NCBI GenBank assembly: GCA_032988165.1
Contig: JANTQF010000048.1
Location: 108,031-172,030 of the forward strand
DNA: 64,000 nt
Direction: 5' to 3'
Source: Emmonsiellopsis sp. PD_33
Lineage: Eukaryota; Ascomycota; Eurotiomycetes; Onygenales; Ajellomycetaceae
The position numbers and the translations under genes were made by a program. Positions 32,334 to 45,750 of the stretch are shown in pieces. How positions within the stretch are numbered: position 1 is the first letter of the stretch; each line of letters opens with the position of its first letter. The notes under the pieces are model-generated. The model had not been told where the DNA came from. It ran no database searches and saw only the letters and a program-made list of their open reading frames with translations.

Positions 32334-32343
32334 GCCCCCCCCA
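32334..32343 (+). other. C-rich homopolymer tract in AT-rich DNA
   Basis: A short run of about eight C residues within otherwise AT-rich sequence between two gene relics. No function assigned. Confidence 0.3.
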
Positions 32344-32620
32344 CCATTTTTGCTACTGAAAATAATAAGGAATAAAAATCCTTTAACCCAGTTAGGTCTT
32401 ACATTGTGTTACTCATCACATCTAACTTAACCTTAATATAGTCTAACATTACCATGATTTCACTGTATTCACTATCTTTTCTTATTTTTAACTGTCTAGC
32501 TATAAGTTTCTTTCTTTACAGTCATTTCTCCACTGGATCTATATTACACTTCTATTTATACTTTTAACCTTTTTTTCTCTCTTCATTTGTCACCCCTTTC
32601 TCTCAAACCACCCATAAAAA

Positions 32621-33957
32621 ATGCCACTATTTAGCCCTTCATCTAGTAATACCCAGTAATCAGAATCTCTCATTAAGTGTGTCAATCCACTTGATTATCT
32701 TCCTTCTGAGTGCATGTTCAAGATTTTTAATGATTTTGAACTCTTTGATGTCTACTGCCTCAGCTAGGTCAGTATGTCCTGAAATTACTTTGCCATATCA
32801 TGAGCTGGGAAGCATGACTGACTTTATCATTAATCTGAATATATTAACTGGTTTATATTCCTAGATATATCAGCCAAGGGACTATGATATCTGCATCTAG
32901 GTATGCACTAATATTTCATTTTTTTCTTGTAAGGCTAATAGGATTCTTAGCTAACACATTCCATTATTTCTCTTATAATACAGTTATTAAGAAGTAATCA
33001 TTCCTCAATGATATCAGCTTCAAACTATCTATAGGTAGAAATTATCTAGCCTGGATTGAAGATTGCAAGATCTACTGCTAATATACTTATTATGATACTC
33101 TGAGTCTACACTATGAGATTATTTGTCTCTTTAATATTATCCTCTCCCTCATTATAGTACATATCAATGATATGGGTCTTTTGTGCATCTCTAATTACTA
33201 AAGGTTTATTAAATATCCCCTCAATCTATACATTATCTTAATAACTAGCTAATCATTAGTTCTTCTTCCCTCTTTCAGACTTAGCATCATCCTTATTATC
33301 TGTCTTTGAACTAGACAGAATTGATCTTATCCAGCCCCATGGAACACTCCATATTTAATTGAGAAGAACAAGATGTATATAGTGGACTTTGATGACCTCA
33401 GTATATTTACATATAATTTTAAATCTGAATATTTTATTTATCAATAAAATAGCACTCTAATTACTATTTACTCTACTCTGGTTAATCACATCTTTATTGA
33501 GTGCATTTTACTTAATAGTAGCAAACACCTAGTATATATCAATTCAGAGCCTTTTTTTCCAGCTAGTAGTACTAACCCAGTCTGTAGGATTATTATGCTT
33601 GATGCTTTGAATAAAAACATCATCTAGTAATTTCCTGATGACTTGCAACATAATACACACATTTACTCTCTATCTAGTAGTAAATTTATACTCATTGGTC
33701 TACTATATTCCTAATGTTGTATTATAGTGCTTACTAAGTTCTTACCTCAGAATGATGAAACTTTTATGCAAGAAGAGATTAATACTATTTTTCTACCTGA
33801 TTTTTCATATCATTTATCTACTATTAAGCTATTAATATCTATTTCTACTGTCTTACTCATCATGCATGACACAGTCTTCTCCTTAACCCTTCAGAATTTA
33901 ACTGATAAAGCTAAACACAAAGCTCTCAGACAATCTACCTCTCTAAAGATTAAGTGA
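32621..33957 (+). pseudogene. RIP-degraded F-box-like protein gene
   Basis: ATG 32621 opens a frame with NPLDYLPSECMFKIFNDF followed by ELFDVYCLS*VSMS*N, which fits an F-box: LPxE, I..., a D-containing helix and S-x-V-S-x-x-W once the TAG and TGA are read as mutated Gln and Trp codons. A plausible intron follows at about 32,899-32,984 (GTATGC...ATACAG). Downstream sequence to 33,957 continues as decayed coding DNA, including an open 76-codon stretch at 33,727. F-box proteins act as substrate receptors of SCF ubiquitin ligases; this copy cannot make one. The assignment rests on one degraded motif. Confidence 0.4.
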
Positions 33958-36498
33958 TTCTTCAAGACTATCTCTCTCTTTCCTATAATCAAACTATAAG
34001 ACTCTAGTCAGTTCTTTGACTGTCTTGATGTTCAACTCATTAAATACAAGAAAATTCTAGTATAAGCTCAATATTTTAGTTAATTTTACTCATCTATATT
34101 CTTCTAGTTTTAGAGTACTTTTTTCTACAATTTATAGGTCTATTCTTTTCTATTCTGTAAATGATGCTTTTCTTTTCTTACTTTTCTTTCCTTACTTATC
34201 TTTCCCTCTCAAAGCTTTTATTAGATGCTATTAGGAATTAATATTAATAACAGTCTATCCATTCAGCTCTCCTCTAGCAGTATTTATATTAATCTCACTG
34301 TTAATATAAACCATTCACTTAGTACCTATAATGAAAGTTATTTTTTTTCCCTTTTTCTTTTCCATCTAATGGACCTCATCAACCTTCTCTTACTACTTCC
34401 TCTCCTTCTATTCTAGACTTTAATGCACTAATTGTTTAGTATTCATCTTTTAACTCTTTATTCTTAATTCTTTTTTTATTTATTAATACTAAAGTTATCT
34501 TACTCCTTAAATTTTAATTGCCATTCAACATCACATGCAATTAGTAAATCATTGATTTTATTATTGTATTATTAAAGTAATATAATAATAAATAGCTCAA
34601 GTATTATCTTTTCTCATCTATCTGACTTTACTTTCTCTCTTCTCTTATTTACTTTGCATTAAATACCTCAAGAATCAGCATCCCCTCTCACAGTTAATTT
34701 CATTTGATATAAATGAAATGGTTATGCCTTCAAGTCAATTCAAAGTTCTTACAAACTCTAAAGACCTATTTATCTAACTTAATATTAATTGCCTCAATCT
34801 AATCCTATAGCATTTTGAACCTCACTCTCTTGACCACATCAAGTTGGTGAGTAGGCTATGGAATGAATCTATCTTCTTGTGGATTAAGAAGTATGATTGG
34901 CTGTATGAGTAATCTAAGTTATAAGAAACATTTTTATCCTTTAATTCTACTCTCAAGGTTCAGCATTATAGTATAATCAGTATGCTATCTATTCATTCTC
35001 TTCTTTATAATTATGACTAACTCCCATCTTTATAATCTAAATATATTATAGATTTCTCTCTGCTCAACCAACTACCTTCTACTCATACAATCATCCCAGT
35101 AACCTTATAATAGCTGGTAAATATAAAGTTTGAGTTGCTGATTTGATGTTGTTTTGGGAAATCAACTCCTCATCATTTAATTGTCAATCTTATGAAATGC
35201 AATTATCTGAAGAATGTAGATACATACTTCCCTTAGATCCTATTTAGTTGCTTCTCAATTCTAACAGTATTCTATGCATACATATCTTCACTTTTAGGTC
35301 TATATAGGTTTTATATATCTCTTTATATTATTCTATATCTATAAATAGCTAATAAATTATCTCTTGCTTAGCATCTTTATTTGGAATCTAGAAGCAACAG
35401 AGACATTTCAATTTATATATATAAAACAAACTGAGCATTCATGTCTTCTTGAACAGAGTAATCTTTACATTAGAGATGTGTTAATATGCTGCCTTTCTGC
35501 TCATTCTATTAAAACTAGTGCCCTCCTTTATTCAATACTGACTACTATAGATACTATACTTTCTATTGGGTTTCATAATTATGTCCTTAAAGTTATTACC
35601 TCTAATCATAAAGAACTTCTTATTTATATAACTTCTATTTTCAAGTCAAGTGACTCTATTTCTATACATCTTAATAACATCATTAATAATGCACATATTG
35701 GACCCTGGTAGATAACAGTTCATGATGGAAAAACCAGCTAAATCAGGTAATAATTTATTTAACTGTAGTTAAAAATATGAATAACTATTTAATTAACATT
35801 AAATAATGAATTTGAGGCTATCTCAATACATTTCTCTCAGTACATCTATAAGGTTCTGAAGATATTTATACTGCAAAATGATGAGATCTTTTACAAACAA
35901 TCCACCCATCTACTTTATCTACCTTTACCTTTATAGTGTGCCTTGAGAATTATACCCTTCTTGTGCTGTGGAATAGTTCCATGGAATAATGACATATATT
36001 ACTTTAAGTTTACTGAGATGTCTCCCCCTAATTATTTTAATATAGCTAAGTTGAGTGTTAAATTTAATTGATACTTTCATCTTTCAACTTTAGAGCCTAT
36101 GAATTCAACTTCTGATTTTCAGAACTCACTTGATATCTAATTATATCTTATATCATAAGAGTAACTTTAAGCCATTCTCTATGCATTCTTGGGTAATTAT
36201 ATCAGCATCATCTTTTGAATGTCTTTTGATTTTTATTCTTCTTTTTAATTTTACTTCTCTTATTATTCTTCAGATTAATTAGTAATAATCAATTAGATTC
36301 TTAATATTATATTTTTCTGCATCTACTTTAATTCTATCTTCTATATAACATCTTAGTTATTATATATTCTTAATAATACCTTCTGCTGATCTATTCTTCT
36401 ATCTTTAGATAATATAAATCTTATCTTTCCTTCTACTGCCTCCTCCTTAATCTATTAAGATACTGACCTATTTAATCTAATTACCTTATAAGATAATA
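33958..36498. pseudogene. AT-rich stretch with further coding relics (34,700-35,711)
   Basis: Between 34,780 and 35,711 pieces of former exons can be read (HSLDHIKLVSRLWNESIFLW; an open 115-codon stretch at 35,364-35,711), separated by intron-like, stop-rich DNA. No domain recognised. From 35,712 to 36,498 I see nothing beyond AT-rich sequence. Confidence 0.3.
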
Positions 36499-36898
36499 AA
36501 CCCCCCAATTCATTATAGGTAGCTATCACCTTTATCTTTCTAATTACTTACACAACTCAAACTCCTTATCATGCCCACAAACAGCCCCTAGGGGCCTTAC
36601 TTTACTTAAATCCAACAGGAAGCATAAATACATTCCAGTAGGAATAGAGACAGAAGAAAGAGAGGAGAAAGAGAGAGTCCTGAAGACTCATATCATCTAT
36701 AATTATATTTACTTATCTTATTAATTGTAATTTTGCCTCTTTTTCATTCTTCTTATTCTATGTGTAATTATTATTCTATCTCATCTTACTTATATCATTT
36801 ATTATATTATTTTATATCATATATTTTCATATTCTTCATTTCATCTGTTGCATTTTCAAAGTGGTTTAATCAAAACAGAACACCATAGTTGGGGGGTT
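36499..36898. repeat. 400-bp inverted-repeat-bounded segment (possible MITE)
   Basis: AACCCCCCAATT (36499-36510) and AGTTGGGGGGTT (36887-36898) are inverted copies with one C/T-type difference, in DNA otherwise nearly free of G/C runs. The segment also contains the palindrome GCCCCTAGGGGC (36583-36594). No transposase and no convincing target duplication. Confidence 0.35.
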
Positions 36899-36922
36899 AA
36901 AGGAGGGAGGGGGGGGGGGTGA

Positions 36923-36980
36923 TGTTGATTCCTACATGTTAGGTTATATAATCTAGTTGATAGGAAACATCATATCAACA
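36923..36980. repeat. Short TGTTGAT...ATCAACA-bounded segment after a G-tract
   Basis: 58 bp with 7-bp inverted ends, directly after a purine/G tract (about 36,900-36,919). The ends and the preceding polypurine run look like an LTR junction, but no partner repeat was found. Confidence 0.25.
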
Positions 36981-37213
36981 TCAAAACTCATCTTTCTTTT
37001 TATTAATATATAAGGCCTTACTTGATTCTTTCTTGCCATGCTATATTTGCCCTTCTTCTCTTAATTTATAGATGATATTAAAGATTTCCCTAAGATATAA
37101 GCCTTTAATATATCTCCTTTTGAGCCCTTCAATGCATTTCATTGCCTTCTGTTTTTTTTGTTACTCTCTACTGAAAACCACCATTTCTGCTCTAGATACA
37201 CATTGAAATCATA

Positions 37214-39330
37214 ATGAATGATATTCTTACTATACTAGATCTTATTACCCTGAGATCCTCAGAATTATAAACCCTACTTGATGAAATCAACAGTCTTTAT
37301 TATTAGAATATTAGTAAGTTTATTTTCCTCCTCTAGATTGTGATCTGTAGTAATCAGTCCAGTGGGAAAAGCTTTATTCTAGAGATAATTTTTAGAGTGT
37401 CATTTCCTTGAAATGATACTCTATGCACCTGTTTTATTATAGAGATCATTTTTTATAATGCTGTAGTCTCTAGTGTCTTCATCTCTATTATACCTTATAA
37501 GAGTGCTACTAGTGTTTAATAGTGTAAATTATTGTAATTCAAGGAAATATTAGAAGGGCTTCAAGACCTCCTAAAAGTAATTAATAGTATAAAGAAACAT
37601 CTCACAGCAATTAATTGAAGAGCTAATGCATTTTCAAAACATATTCTTCAGGTTAAGATATCTGAATCATATATGTCAAAACTTATTCTTATTGACCTTC
37701 CTGGTCTCATACACTCTAAAAACAGATAATAATTTAAAGCTAATATAAAGTTAATTTTCAATCTTATTTAATTCTATATCATCAACACTAGAAGTATTAT
37801 TATTTCTGTAGTCTCAGCAAAAAATAATATTGCAAATCAGATTATCCTAAAATGCACCCAAAAGGTTAACCTTAAGAGACTACACACTTTAAGATTTATC
37901 ATAAAACTGAATACATTACTAGCTGGATCAGATAGTAAAGCTGAATTCATAGATCTTACTAGTAATAATAATATTGAATTTTAACTCAGATAGCATGTAT
38001 TAAGGAATAGAGATTTTAACTCTCATAACACTTCAATTAAAAAATGAGATTTCACTGAACAATAATTTTTCTTCATAGGGGCCTGGAAAGATCTTCCTTA
38101 TAATATAGTTAGAATACACTCACTATGCTAACATCTAAGTAAGATATTATTAAATCAAATCTAATGTTATCTTTTAAATCTTGTTAATGACATACAGACT
38201 AGCATCAATGATGCTGAGAAGAAACTTGAGAAACTAAGTTTTAGTCATTTTACTCTTGATGAATAGTAACTCTTTCTCTTAAAAATCAGTTAATTATTTG
38301 AGAGATTATGCAAGGCTGCCACTGATGGTAGTTATAGAGATTCATTCTTTAATAATCAGAAGTATCCTGATAGTAATCACTTGTAGGCTCTCATTTAAAA
38401 TCAGAATATTAAGTTTATAGAGAAGATGAGAACTCAGGGCCACTATAAAATCATTGATAACTCCATGAGATCTAATTTTTTTAGTTAAATTCACATGAAT
38501 TACTCTGAAGCTATTTACTGGATATAGAGTTTTCTTACTAGTAGTAGAGGTTAGGAGCTTCCTGGTTCTTTTAACTCTATTCTTATTAATTAATTATTTT
38601 AAAATTAGTCATCTTTATGGGAAGGCATTGCACAACATTATGTGGAGAGCTCATAGAAGCTTATCATACAATTTCTTGAAGATCTTCTGAAAACACTAAC
38701 TAACTATTATATCTTTCAGTTACTACTTAACTCCTTGATCAGTCAGAAAATAAATAACTAGATGATATAAGCTAATTAATCTCTCAATTAGCTTCTACTC
38801 AATTATATGAAGCATCTAATAACATATAATTACTATTACATAGAAATTCTTCAGAAGATGAAGCAAGTAAATCTGCAGGATAAAATAGTTAGACAGATAG
38901 AAAACTTTATAATCTCAAAGTATAAAAGTAATATTAATCTAAGTGATGTATCCACTCTTGCTGTATCACTTTCAACCTAAAATGAGAATAACATGGAGAA
39001 CTTTATATGTACTGAGCTACTTAATAATATGCAAGCATTCTACAAGATAAGCTATCTTAGTTCTTTTAGTTGCAACTTGAGATTCTAATTTCTTGATATA
39101 GATTTCAATGAAGACTTTCATTGATAATATTACTATTTAGATCATTAAGTATAAGTTAGTGTTCAGAGTATGAATTATCTTCATACCCAGTAATGTAGTA
39201 ATCATGCCATCTGATCTTATCTCTTAAATTACAGGTGAGATAGAGGAGTCTCAGGTGCAGTAATAGCAGCTTGAACAGAAATTAAAGATCTTGTAGAAAG
39301 ATTTGAAAATTTATGAGTAGCATGTAGTAC
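37214..39330 (+). pseudogene. RIP-degraded dynamin-family GTPase
   Basis: Starting at ATG 37214, one frame holds for about 1.85 kb with only stop-codon damage. The GTPase motifs are readable: the P-loop NQSSGKS at 37352-37372 (dynamins have xxQSSGKS), the switch/G3 motif DLPG at 37694-37705, and IKLN followed by TLLAGSD near 37,901-37,924 where dynamins have TKPD-TLPAGSD. Middle-domain helices follow, and a GTPase effector domain-like end (MKTFIDNITIQIIK) reads in another frame after a probable intron at about 39,050-39,105. This is the large, soluble dynamin/Vps1/Mx-like type common as accessory genes in filamentous fungi. With the G4 motif altered and many stops it is not functional. It is a host-type gene, not a transposon. 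Confidence 0.75.
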
Positions 39331-39586
39331 ATTTATATTTATATTATCCCCTATCTTTTTTAGAGTTGTACATAGCTCCTAACTTTCTTAGTCATAGATT
39401 TACCCTTCTTTGCTTTCACAATCATCTTTGCTTGGCTAATCTTAAAGCTATCATATAGGACAAATTGATCAGTTAGTTGACATAGAATCTATCAGTAAGA
39501 AATCTAATAATACATCTAATTCTAAACATCTAGATGCTGATCTACTGGCTCATCCTGAAATGATATGATAATTTCATGTGTGCTAG
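39331..39586. other. AT-rich spacer before the outer gypsy LTR
   Basis: No recognisable feature; it separates the dynamin relic from the LTR at 39587. Confidence 0.35.
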
Positions 39587-39903
39587 TGTGATGGGGATCC
39601 ACTATTAGATCAGATTAATTTTTTGTTAAGGCTTTTACTACTAAATACATCATGAAGATAGATATTTTTCTTTTATAGTAAGATTTTATCTGTTTATTTG
39701 TAGATTTCTCATACATGTATATACTTCTTTAAGATAGATCTTTTGTTTCTTTTGTGTGTTGCCTTATCATTCTATTATTATATTATTTTATACTATAGAT
39801 TGCCAATACATTCCTCTGCTTTGATATTGATATTAATTCTTTTCTTGTGTTTGCTGCTGCTCTATTCAGTGTCATCTGACATACACACTCCATTCCTGCT
39901 TTA
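39587..39903 (+). repeat. 5' LTR of outer gypsy element II-a
   Basis: 317 bp, aligned throughout with the LTRs at 44784-45102 and 56410-56728. Starts TGTGATGGGG; the terminal CA is mutated to TA. Confidence 0.85.
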
Positions 39904-42900
39904 TTAGTGCACATAATTGGAAATATGAATAAATGAATAGATGATAGTATTAATATAAATAACTATACTGAGTTTCTTTTCTCTTTTTCCTTTTCTTTTA
40001 TTGAATGTACTACTCAATACAATTCTCTTATTTTAGTTTGTAATAAGCTTATTTAGTTGGAGTAGGCTCACAGCTTTGCAGCTGCACCAATGATAATACT
40101 ATCAGAAGAAAACTTTAAAGAATGAACTTATTAAATTATTAAAATCATCAAGTCATTTCTCAATAAATGCAGACTCTAGTGAGAAGAAAAATTTATAGTA
40201 TATTTTGCAATTCCTTCTCTTTCTTAAGTCTCTAAATCTCTACTTATAAAAGGATGTAGATATTACTACTATCATTAATCTATTTCTTATTTATAAATGT
40301 AAATTACTTATCTACTTGTTTCTCTATTAATATATGTCTTCTAAGCACACTCAGTTGGATTTCATTACTTATTGTTAAACTCAATCAGAAAAAGCATTAG
40401 CTCTACCATTAAAAATTAAGATCAACAGTAAGAAGATGTTCAGCTCTATTAATTCCTTATCAGGCCTGCCTACACCTAGTAGTATCTTGCCTCCTAAAAG
40501 TAGAATAATTTATTAGTAACTTATCATACTCATGCTAGTTTCTGGATCCCTTAGAGCCCTCTCTTTTAATGGGAAAGATGTTACTTAGTTTGTCAACCAA
40601 TTCAATGCTGTGCTGAAGTTACACTATATTTCTAAGAATAAAGTCTTAGTAGTACTATATAACTATTACTTTATAAAACTACAGGGCTATGTGGATTGAT
40701 TGGTGAAGAACCTGCAAATCTAAATCAAAGTTAAAGTGAGATTAGTGTTAGAATTCTAGCAGGATGATATTCATTAATAAATATACAACTAAATCTATCT
40801 GAATGTCCTATCTAATTTCAAATAATCTTTCAGCTAAGATATTCTCACTTTCTATCATTAATTCTATGTTATTACTGAGCTACTAATCAGCTAGAATGAG
40901 ATTTAGAAATCTCTTGCCTACCAGTTATTCTTATAAGGTTTGCCTGATGAGATTTGTGAGAAAGCTTTTCATAAGGCTAGGTTTGACCAAAACAACCCAT
41001 CTGAGTGGAAAATTTTGAAGGTTTGTGAAGCTGCAGTGGAATCTCAGGAAGTTAAAGAAAAAATAACCTAAATGATTATATCTAATCTAAATTCTCATAT
41101 AATGTTACCTACTTAGCTGCCTTCTACTCAGCCTATCTTTAATTCATCTACCTTAACTATGTTAAGACCTTAAGTGGCCTTTTCTGCACCACCTACTTCT
41201 TCTGATTTAGCTTCAAGAAATTTGAATGATAGCTTGCTTGAGTCTCTTATCAATTAGATGGATGTACTGTTACTGGCTATCACTAAGTTTTAATAGCAGA
41301 GGAATATGTAATAGCTAGCTATAATATCACATATTCTCACTAACTAAAAATCTATTGATCCTACTTAAGATCTCACAAATATTTCCTATTATGAGATGTA
41401 GTATGATCCTAGTGGTTCATATTAATCTAGGTCTGAAAGTATGTCATAATATAATCACCCTTCTCATGCTTGTTGGGGCTGCAGTGACTCATCTCATATA
41501 CTCTCTTAGTACCTCTAAATTAGCAAGCTAATTGATTAAGGAAAGATCCATTAAAATAGAATGAGTAAATATTTTAACAGACATGTAATGTAGCACAGCC
41601 TGAAGATCAATATGAATCAATATGAATCACATATTATTATTATCAAGCATGCTCTTAAGTAGAGATCTACACCTTCTATTATTCTATTAGTAGTAAAACT
41701 CTGCAATGATGGTAGCATTCTTATTTCCTCTAATAGTAGTCTATTACTAGCAGTTAATTTTATTAGCATATGTGATGTCAGATTCAAGAGTAGCACAGAA
41801 GAGAATAACTTGAATAGTAAGATAAAAGAAGTTACTAGTATGATGATTACTCAGACTGCTGCTGAAAATAGTAAGAGTAAAGAGTCAGCTACTAATAAGA
41901 ATTGATTTACACTCTCTAGTCAGATTGAAAAGGAGAAAGCCCTATTTTTTACCCATTCTCAAAGGGCTGATTGCTATTCAGATGGCTCCTAAAAATTGAT
42001 TTTATTTACTGAGGATATCATCTCATCTTTATTTAATTTCAATGAATTACAGACCCTTCTTAACAGCTAACTACAGGAAGAAATGCTAACTCAGCTAATT
42101 GATGAAGCTGTGCCTAATACTAAGATAGCTAAAATGCCTGAGATTCAGAAGAAAATCATCCTTTATTATCCCAGAAAATCTAAAGGTCTTAAGCTCTCTA
42201 TTAAAATGAAGGACAAGGAGAACTGTGCCACTATAACTTAGACTATCTTTGAGAAAATCATGTGTCAAAAGATCACAGGAATTTAGCTTAAAAATATTAT
42301 AACCTACTTTACTCAGCTGTAGCAGACATTCTTTCAGAATCTTCTAGCTGAAGTTTAATAATATATGATTGAGAAAGAATCTATTAGAGTCTTCTTTATT
42401 TAGCCCTCTCATCATATCTCAGAATATAATCCTTAGTGGAATTTAATATTTATTAGCTATATTAAGTTTTCTATCAGCATCAGAAAGGGTCAGACTGAAG
42501 TTATATTTAATAGCAGAGTAGAGATTAACTGTATGATGAAGAGTACTATCTTAAGTCTCAGTCTGATCATTCAGAAAGATACTCTCAAGTTAATTCTTAA
42601 TACTAATGATTAGTATAGTGATATTATTAAAATTTATAAGAATGTCTTAGTTCATATTAAATCTATATTTATACCTTAAATCTTCTTTATTCTAGAGTAT
42701 GGTTCCCATGAGTGCATTCTAGGCCATCCCTATAAAAATATGACTTAATTAGTATGATAAATAGATAATGTGGGTGGTGTCACTATCATAATTTTCAACC
42801 CAGATGATGAGATCAATCAGGTGTTCTTTTTCAGCTATTCTTTAGAAGATTATGATGATAGATAGCTGAATAATCTTCATGATAAGTATTAGTCTTTAAA

Positions 42901-44732
42901 TTAGAAGTGCTGAGTCTAACTGATCTTTATAATAATGATAGTAGGTAAAGAGATGAAGTTAGAGTCAGCTATATTAGTATGATAGATGATAAGGTAGAAA
43001 TTTTACTGCATGAAAGTAATGAGAGAGAATTCAGCTAATTATAATTTCCTAGCTCAGAGCTAATAAATACCTTCAGTCAATTAGAGGCTACTATTTAATT
43101 ACCTCAGAAATCTCTATCATATATTCTCATCATTTTGTGATAGTATTTTCAGCTATTCTTATATGCTACATTTTCTTTCTTATAGTATTCTATCTCTAAA
43201 ATTTATTAAGTTCATAACATTTAACTATACAACCTTTCTCTCTATGATTCTGCTGAGCCTTCTCCTCAATCTTGTCACCCAATTATTATCATATTATACA
43301 AGTAAAAAGTGGATAAGATTCAGCCTCTTAATATGCTAATAACAGATAGAGGGATACCTAGTGGAATAGATTAATAAAGAGAGATTTATTAGAAATAATA
43401 TTAAGATAACATCAAATCTGTAAAGAATCTGCCTTTACCCTATAATCATCTAATCACATCTTATTTTTTGAATTGCCCACACAGCTCTCACCTCACACCT
43501 AATAAAATAGAAAAGCTTCAAATTGAATTGATCTTAACACCTCAGGAGTATGAGCTACTAATTGAGATCCTACTTAGATAGGAGAAGGTATTAGTATGAA
43601 GCTTCAGTGATTATAGAAAACTAGCTGAAGAGATCTTTCTACTAATTAAAATTTATATTATTAAGTATGAAGTATGGTAGGCCCCTGAGTTTCCTATTTC
43701 TCAAAAATTACTGCTAATAGTCATAAAAATGCTTTGCAAGTGAGTTAACTTTAGCATCTTTAAATATTACTATAGTTCATATTAGAATAAATGATTCCTC
43801 ATTAAAAAGAAGAAGTTTGAGAAATACTGAATCATTAATATCTACATGGATATAAATGCTATTATGATTTGAGATGCTTATATTCCTCTTAGTGCTAATG
43901 CTTTTGCAGAAGATTTTACTGGGTAAATCATTACTAGTATGATGGATTTCTTTTTTAGATACAATCAGATCACTTTACATGAAGATAGTTATAATATGAC
44001 TACCTTTTAAACTCTAATTAGCCTTCTTTACTAGATAATATTACTATAGAGTGCTATAAATTCTATTACTACTTTTTGCTAAGTTATAACTTATATTTTC
44101 TATTCAAATATTCCTCACCAGGCAGATAATTTCATGGATGATGTTGGTGTGAAGGGTCTGTAATCTTAATATAATAATAAAAAGATTATATCAGAAATTT
44201 ACTAGTTTATTTTGAAGTATCTTCAAAATCTGAATCAGATTCTAATCAATATCAAGCTCTCAAATACATACATTTAAATTGTAAAATCTGAGTTTAGCTG
44301 CTTTAGTATGGTTCTCATTGAATACATCATTAATACTAATAGGTACCACTCTAAGACCACTAAAATTATCAAAATCATTGAATGGCTTGAATTAATTAAG
44401 ATCTCTAAAGCTCATGCCTTCATCAGTATTTATGTATATTATTATATTTAGATTCTGAACTTTATCCTCATTTCCAACTCAATCTATTCATTGTTCAAGA
44501 AAAATGCCTTTTTCATCTGAGGATTTAAGTAATTGAATGCTATATCAGTTCTAAAGACAGCACTAATGATTACTCCTACTCTATACTATATTGATTATTC
44601 TGAAGGTGCTAAAGATATTATGATTATAATTAATATCAGCAAGTATGACTAAGGAGGAACATTAAGTTAGTAAGATATTAGAAATAAGAAGCTTCATCTC
44701 TATTAATATGAGAGTAAGATTTGGAGCTCAGC
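39587..44732 (+). mobile_element. Outer (oldest) gypsy element II-a, left part, interrupted at 44,732
   Basis: 5' LTR 39587-39903. A gag-protease frame starts at ATG 40334 and includes a zinc knuckle at 41471-41512 (C-x2-C-x4-H with the last Cys lost: CWGCSDSSH). Pol is in another frame, with the reverse-transcriptase catalytic FMDD intact at 44131-44142 and the start of RNase H near 44,630. It breaks off within RNase H at a hAT insertion and resumes at 62,240. It is the same family as the element at 44,784-56,728 but clearly more AT-rich, so older or more heavily mutated. Its 3' end is replaced by telomeric repeats at 63,749. Confidence 0.85.
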
Positions 44733-44783
44733 TAGACTGGCTACTGGGACCATGTTAGGACCAGAATTAAAGTATACTCTTAT

Positions 44784-45102
44784 TGTGGTGGGGATCTGCT
44801 GTCAGGTCAGATCAATTTTTTGCTGAGGCTTTTTACTGCCAAGCACAGCCATGAAGATAGATATTTTCCTTTTGTTGTAAGACTTTATTGGTTCATTTGT
44901 GGTTTTCTCATGCATGTGTATGCTTCTTTGAGATAGATCTCTTATTTCTTTTGTGTGTTACCTTATCATTTTATTACTATGTTGTTTTGTACTATAGATT
45001 GCCAATACATTTCTCTGCTTTGACATTGATATCAATTCTTTTCTTGTGTTTGCTACTGCCCTGTTCAGTGCTGCTTGATGTGCACACCCTGTCCCTGCTT
45101 CA
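44784..45102 (+). repeat. 5' LTR of gypsy element II-b
   Basis: 319 bp; TGTGGTGGGG start, CTTCA end; partner at 56410-56728. Confidence 0.9.
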
Positions 45103-45205
45103 TTGGTGTGCATGATTGGAAATCATAAATGGATAAATAGATGGCAATGTTGATATAGATGACTATGCTGAGTTTCTTTCCCCTTTTTCCTTTTCTTTTG
45201 TTGAG

Positions 45206-45750
45206 TGTGCTACTAGAGTGCAGACAAGGCCAAGTAATTACAAGTATAAAACTCGACTTGGACTTGAAATTACTTGTTTTTATTCGCCTTGAATAGGCCT
45301 ACTTATAACTTGGATATTCCTCGTTTTAAGCCTACAAAAACTCGGATATTTCGAATATTATCCGGGTAATTTCAAAGCTATAAAAAAGTATAGATTGAAG
45401 GCTTTTTGAAGCTTTTTAAGTAGTTATTCTATAGTAAATGTATATAAAACTACTAATATTTTAATAAAATACACTAATAATATGATTTTTAATGATTTTT
45501 AATAGATTTTCTACTATTCTTATTCTATTATAAGTCCATTTTGAGCTATTTTTTTAAATTATCCGGTAAATACTCGAGTTTTTACTCGTTTTGACTCGCC
45601 CCGGGCATATATATATATAACTCGGATTTGACTCGGCTAGGGTTAGCCAGGCGAGTAACTCGCCTTGATATATATATATATATTGAGTAACTCGGCTCAG
45701 ACACCCCTATATTAGACTTGACTCGGACTTGTCTGCAGTCTATATGCTAC
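45206..45750. mobile_element. 529-bp hAT-like MITE, CpG-containing
   Basis: Element 45214-45742. Ends TAGAGTGCAGACAAG and (reverse-complemented) TAGACTGCAGACAAG, one mismatch; flanking 8-bp duplication TGTGCTAC (45206-45213) and TATGCTAC (45743-45750). The empty site is seen in the related element at about 40,005. No ORF. Internally it repeats ACTCGG/ACTCGA motifs, a subterminal AAGTAATT...AATTACTT pair, and two (AT)n runs. It holds many CpG sites (ACTCG, CCGGG) while the 45 kb around it has none that I could see. Confidence 0.85.

Noticed and set aside
44780..44783. 5-bp target duplication for gypsy element II-b
   Set aside because: Only four bases (TTAT) match on both sides; extending to five gives CTTAT and TTATC, which do not agree.
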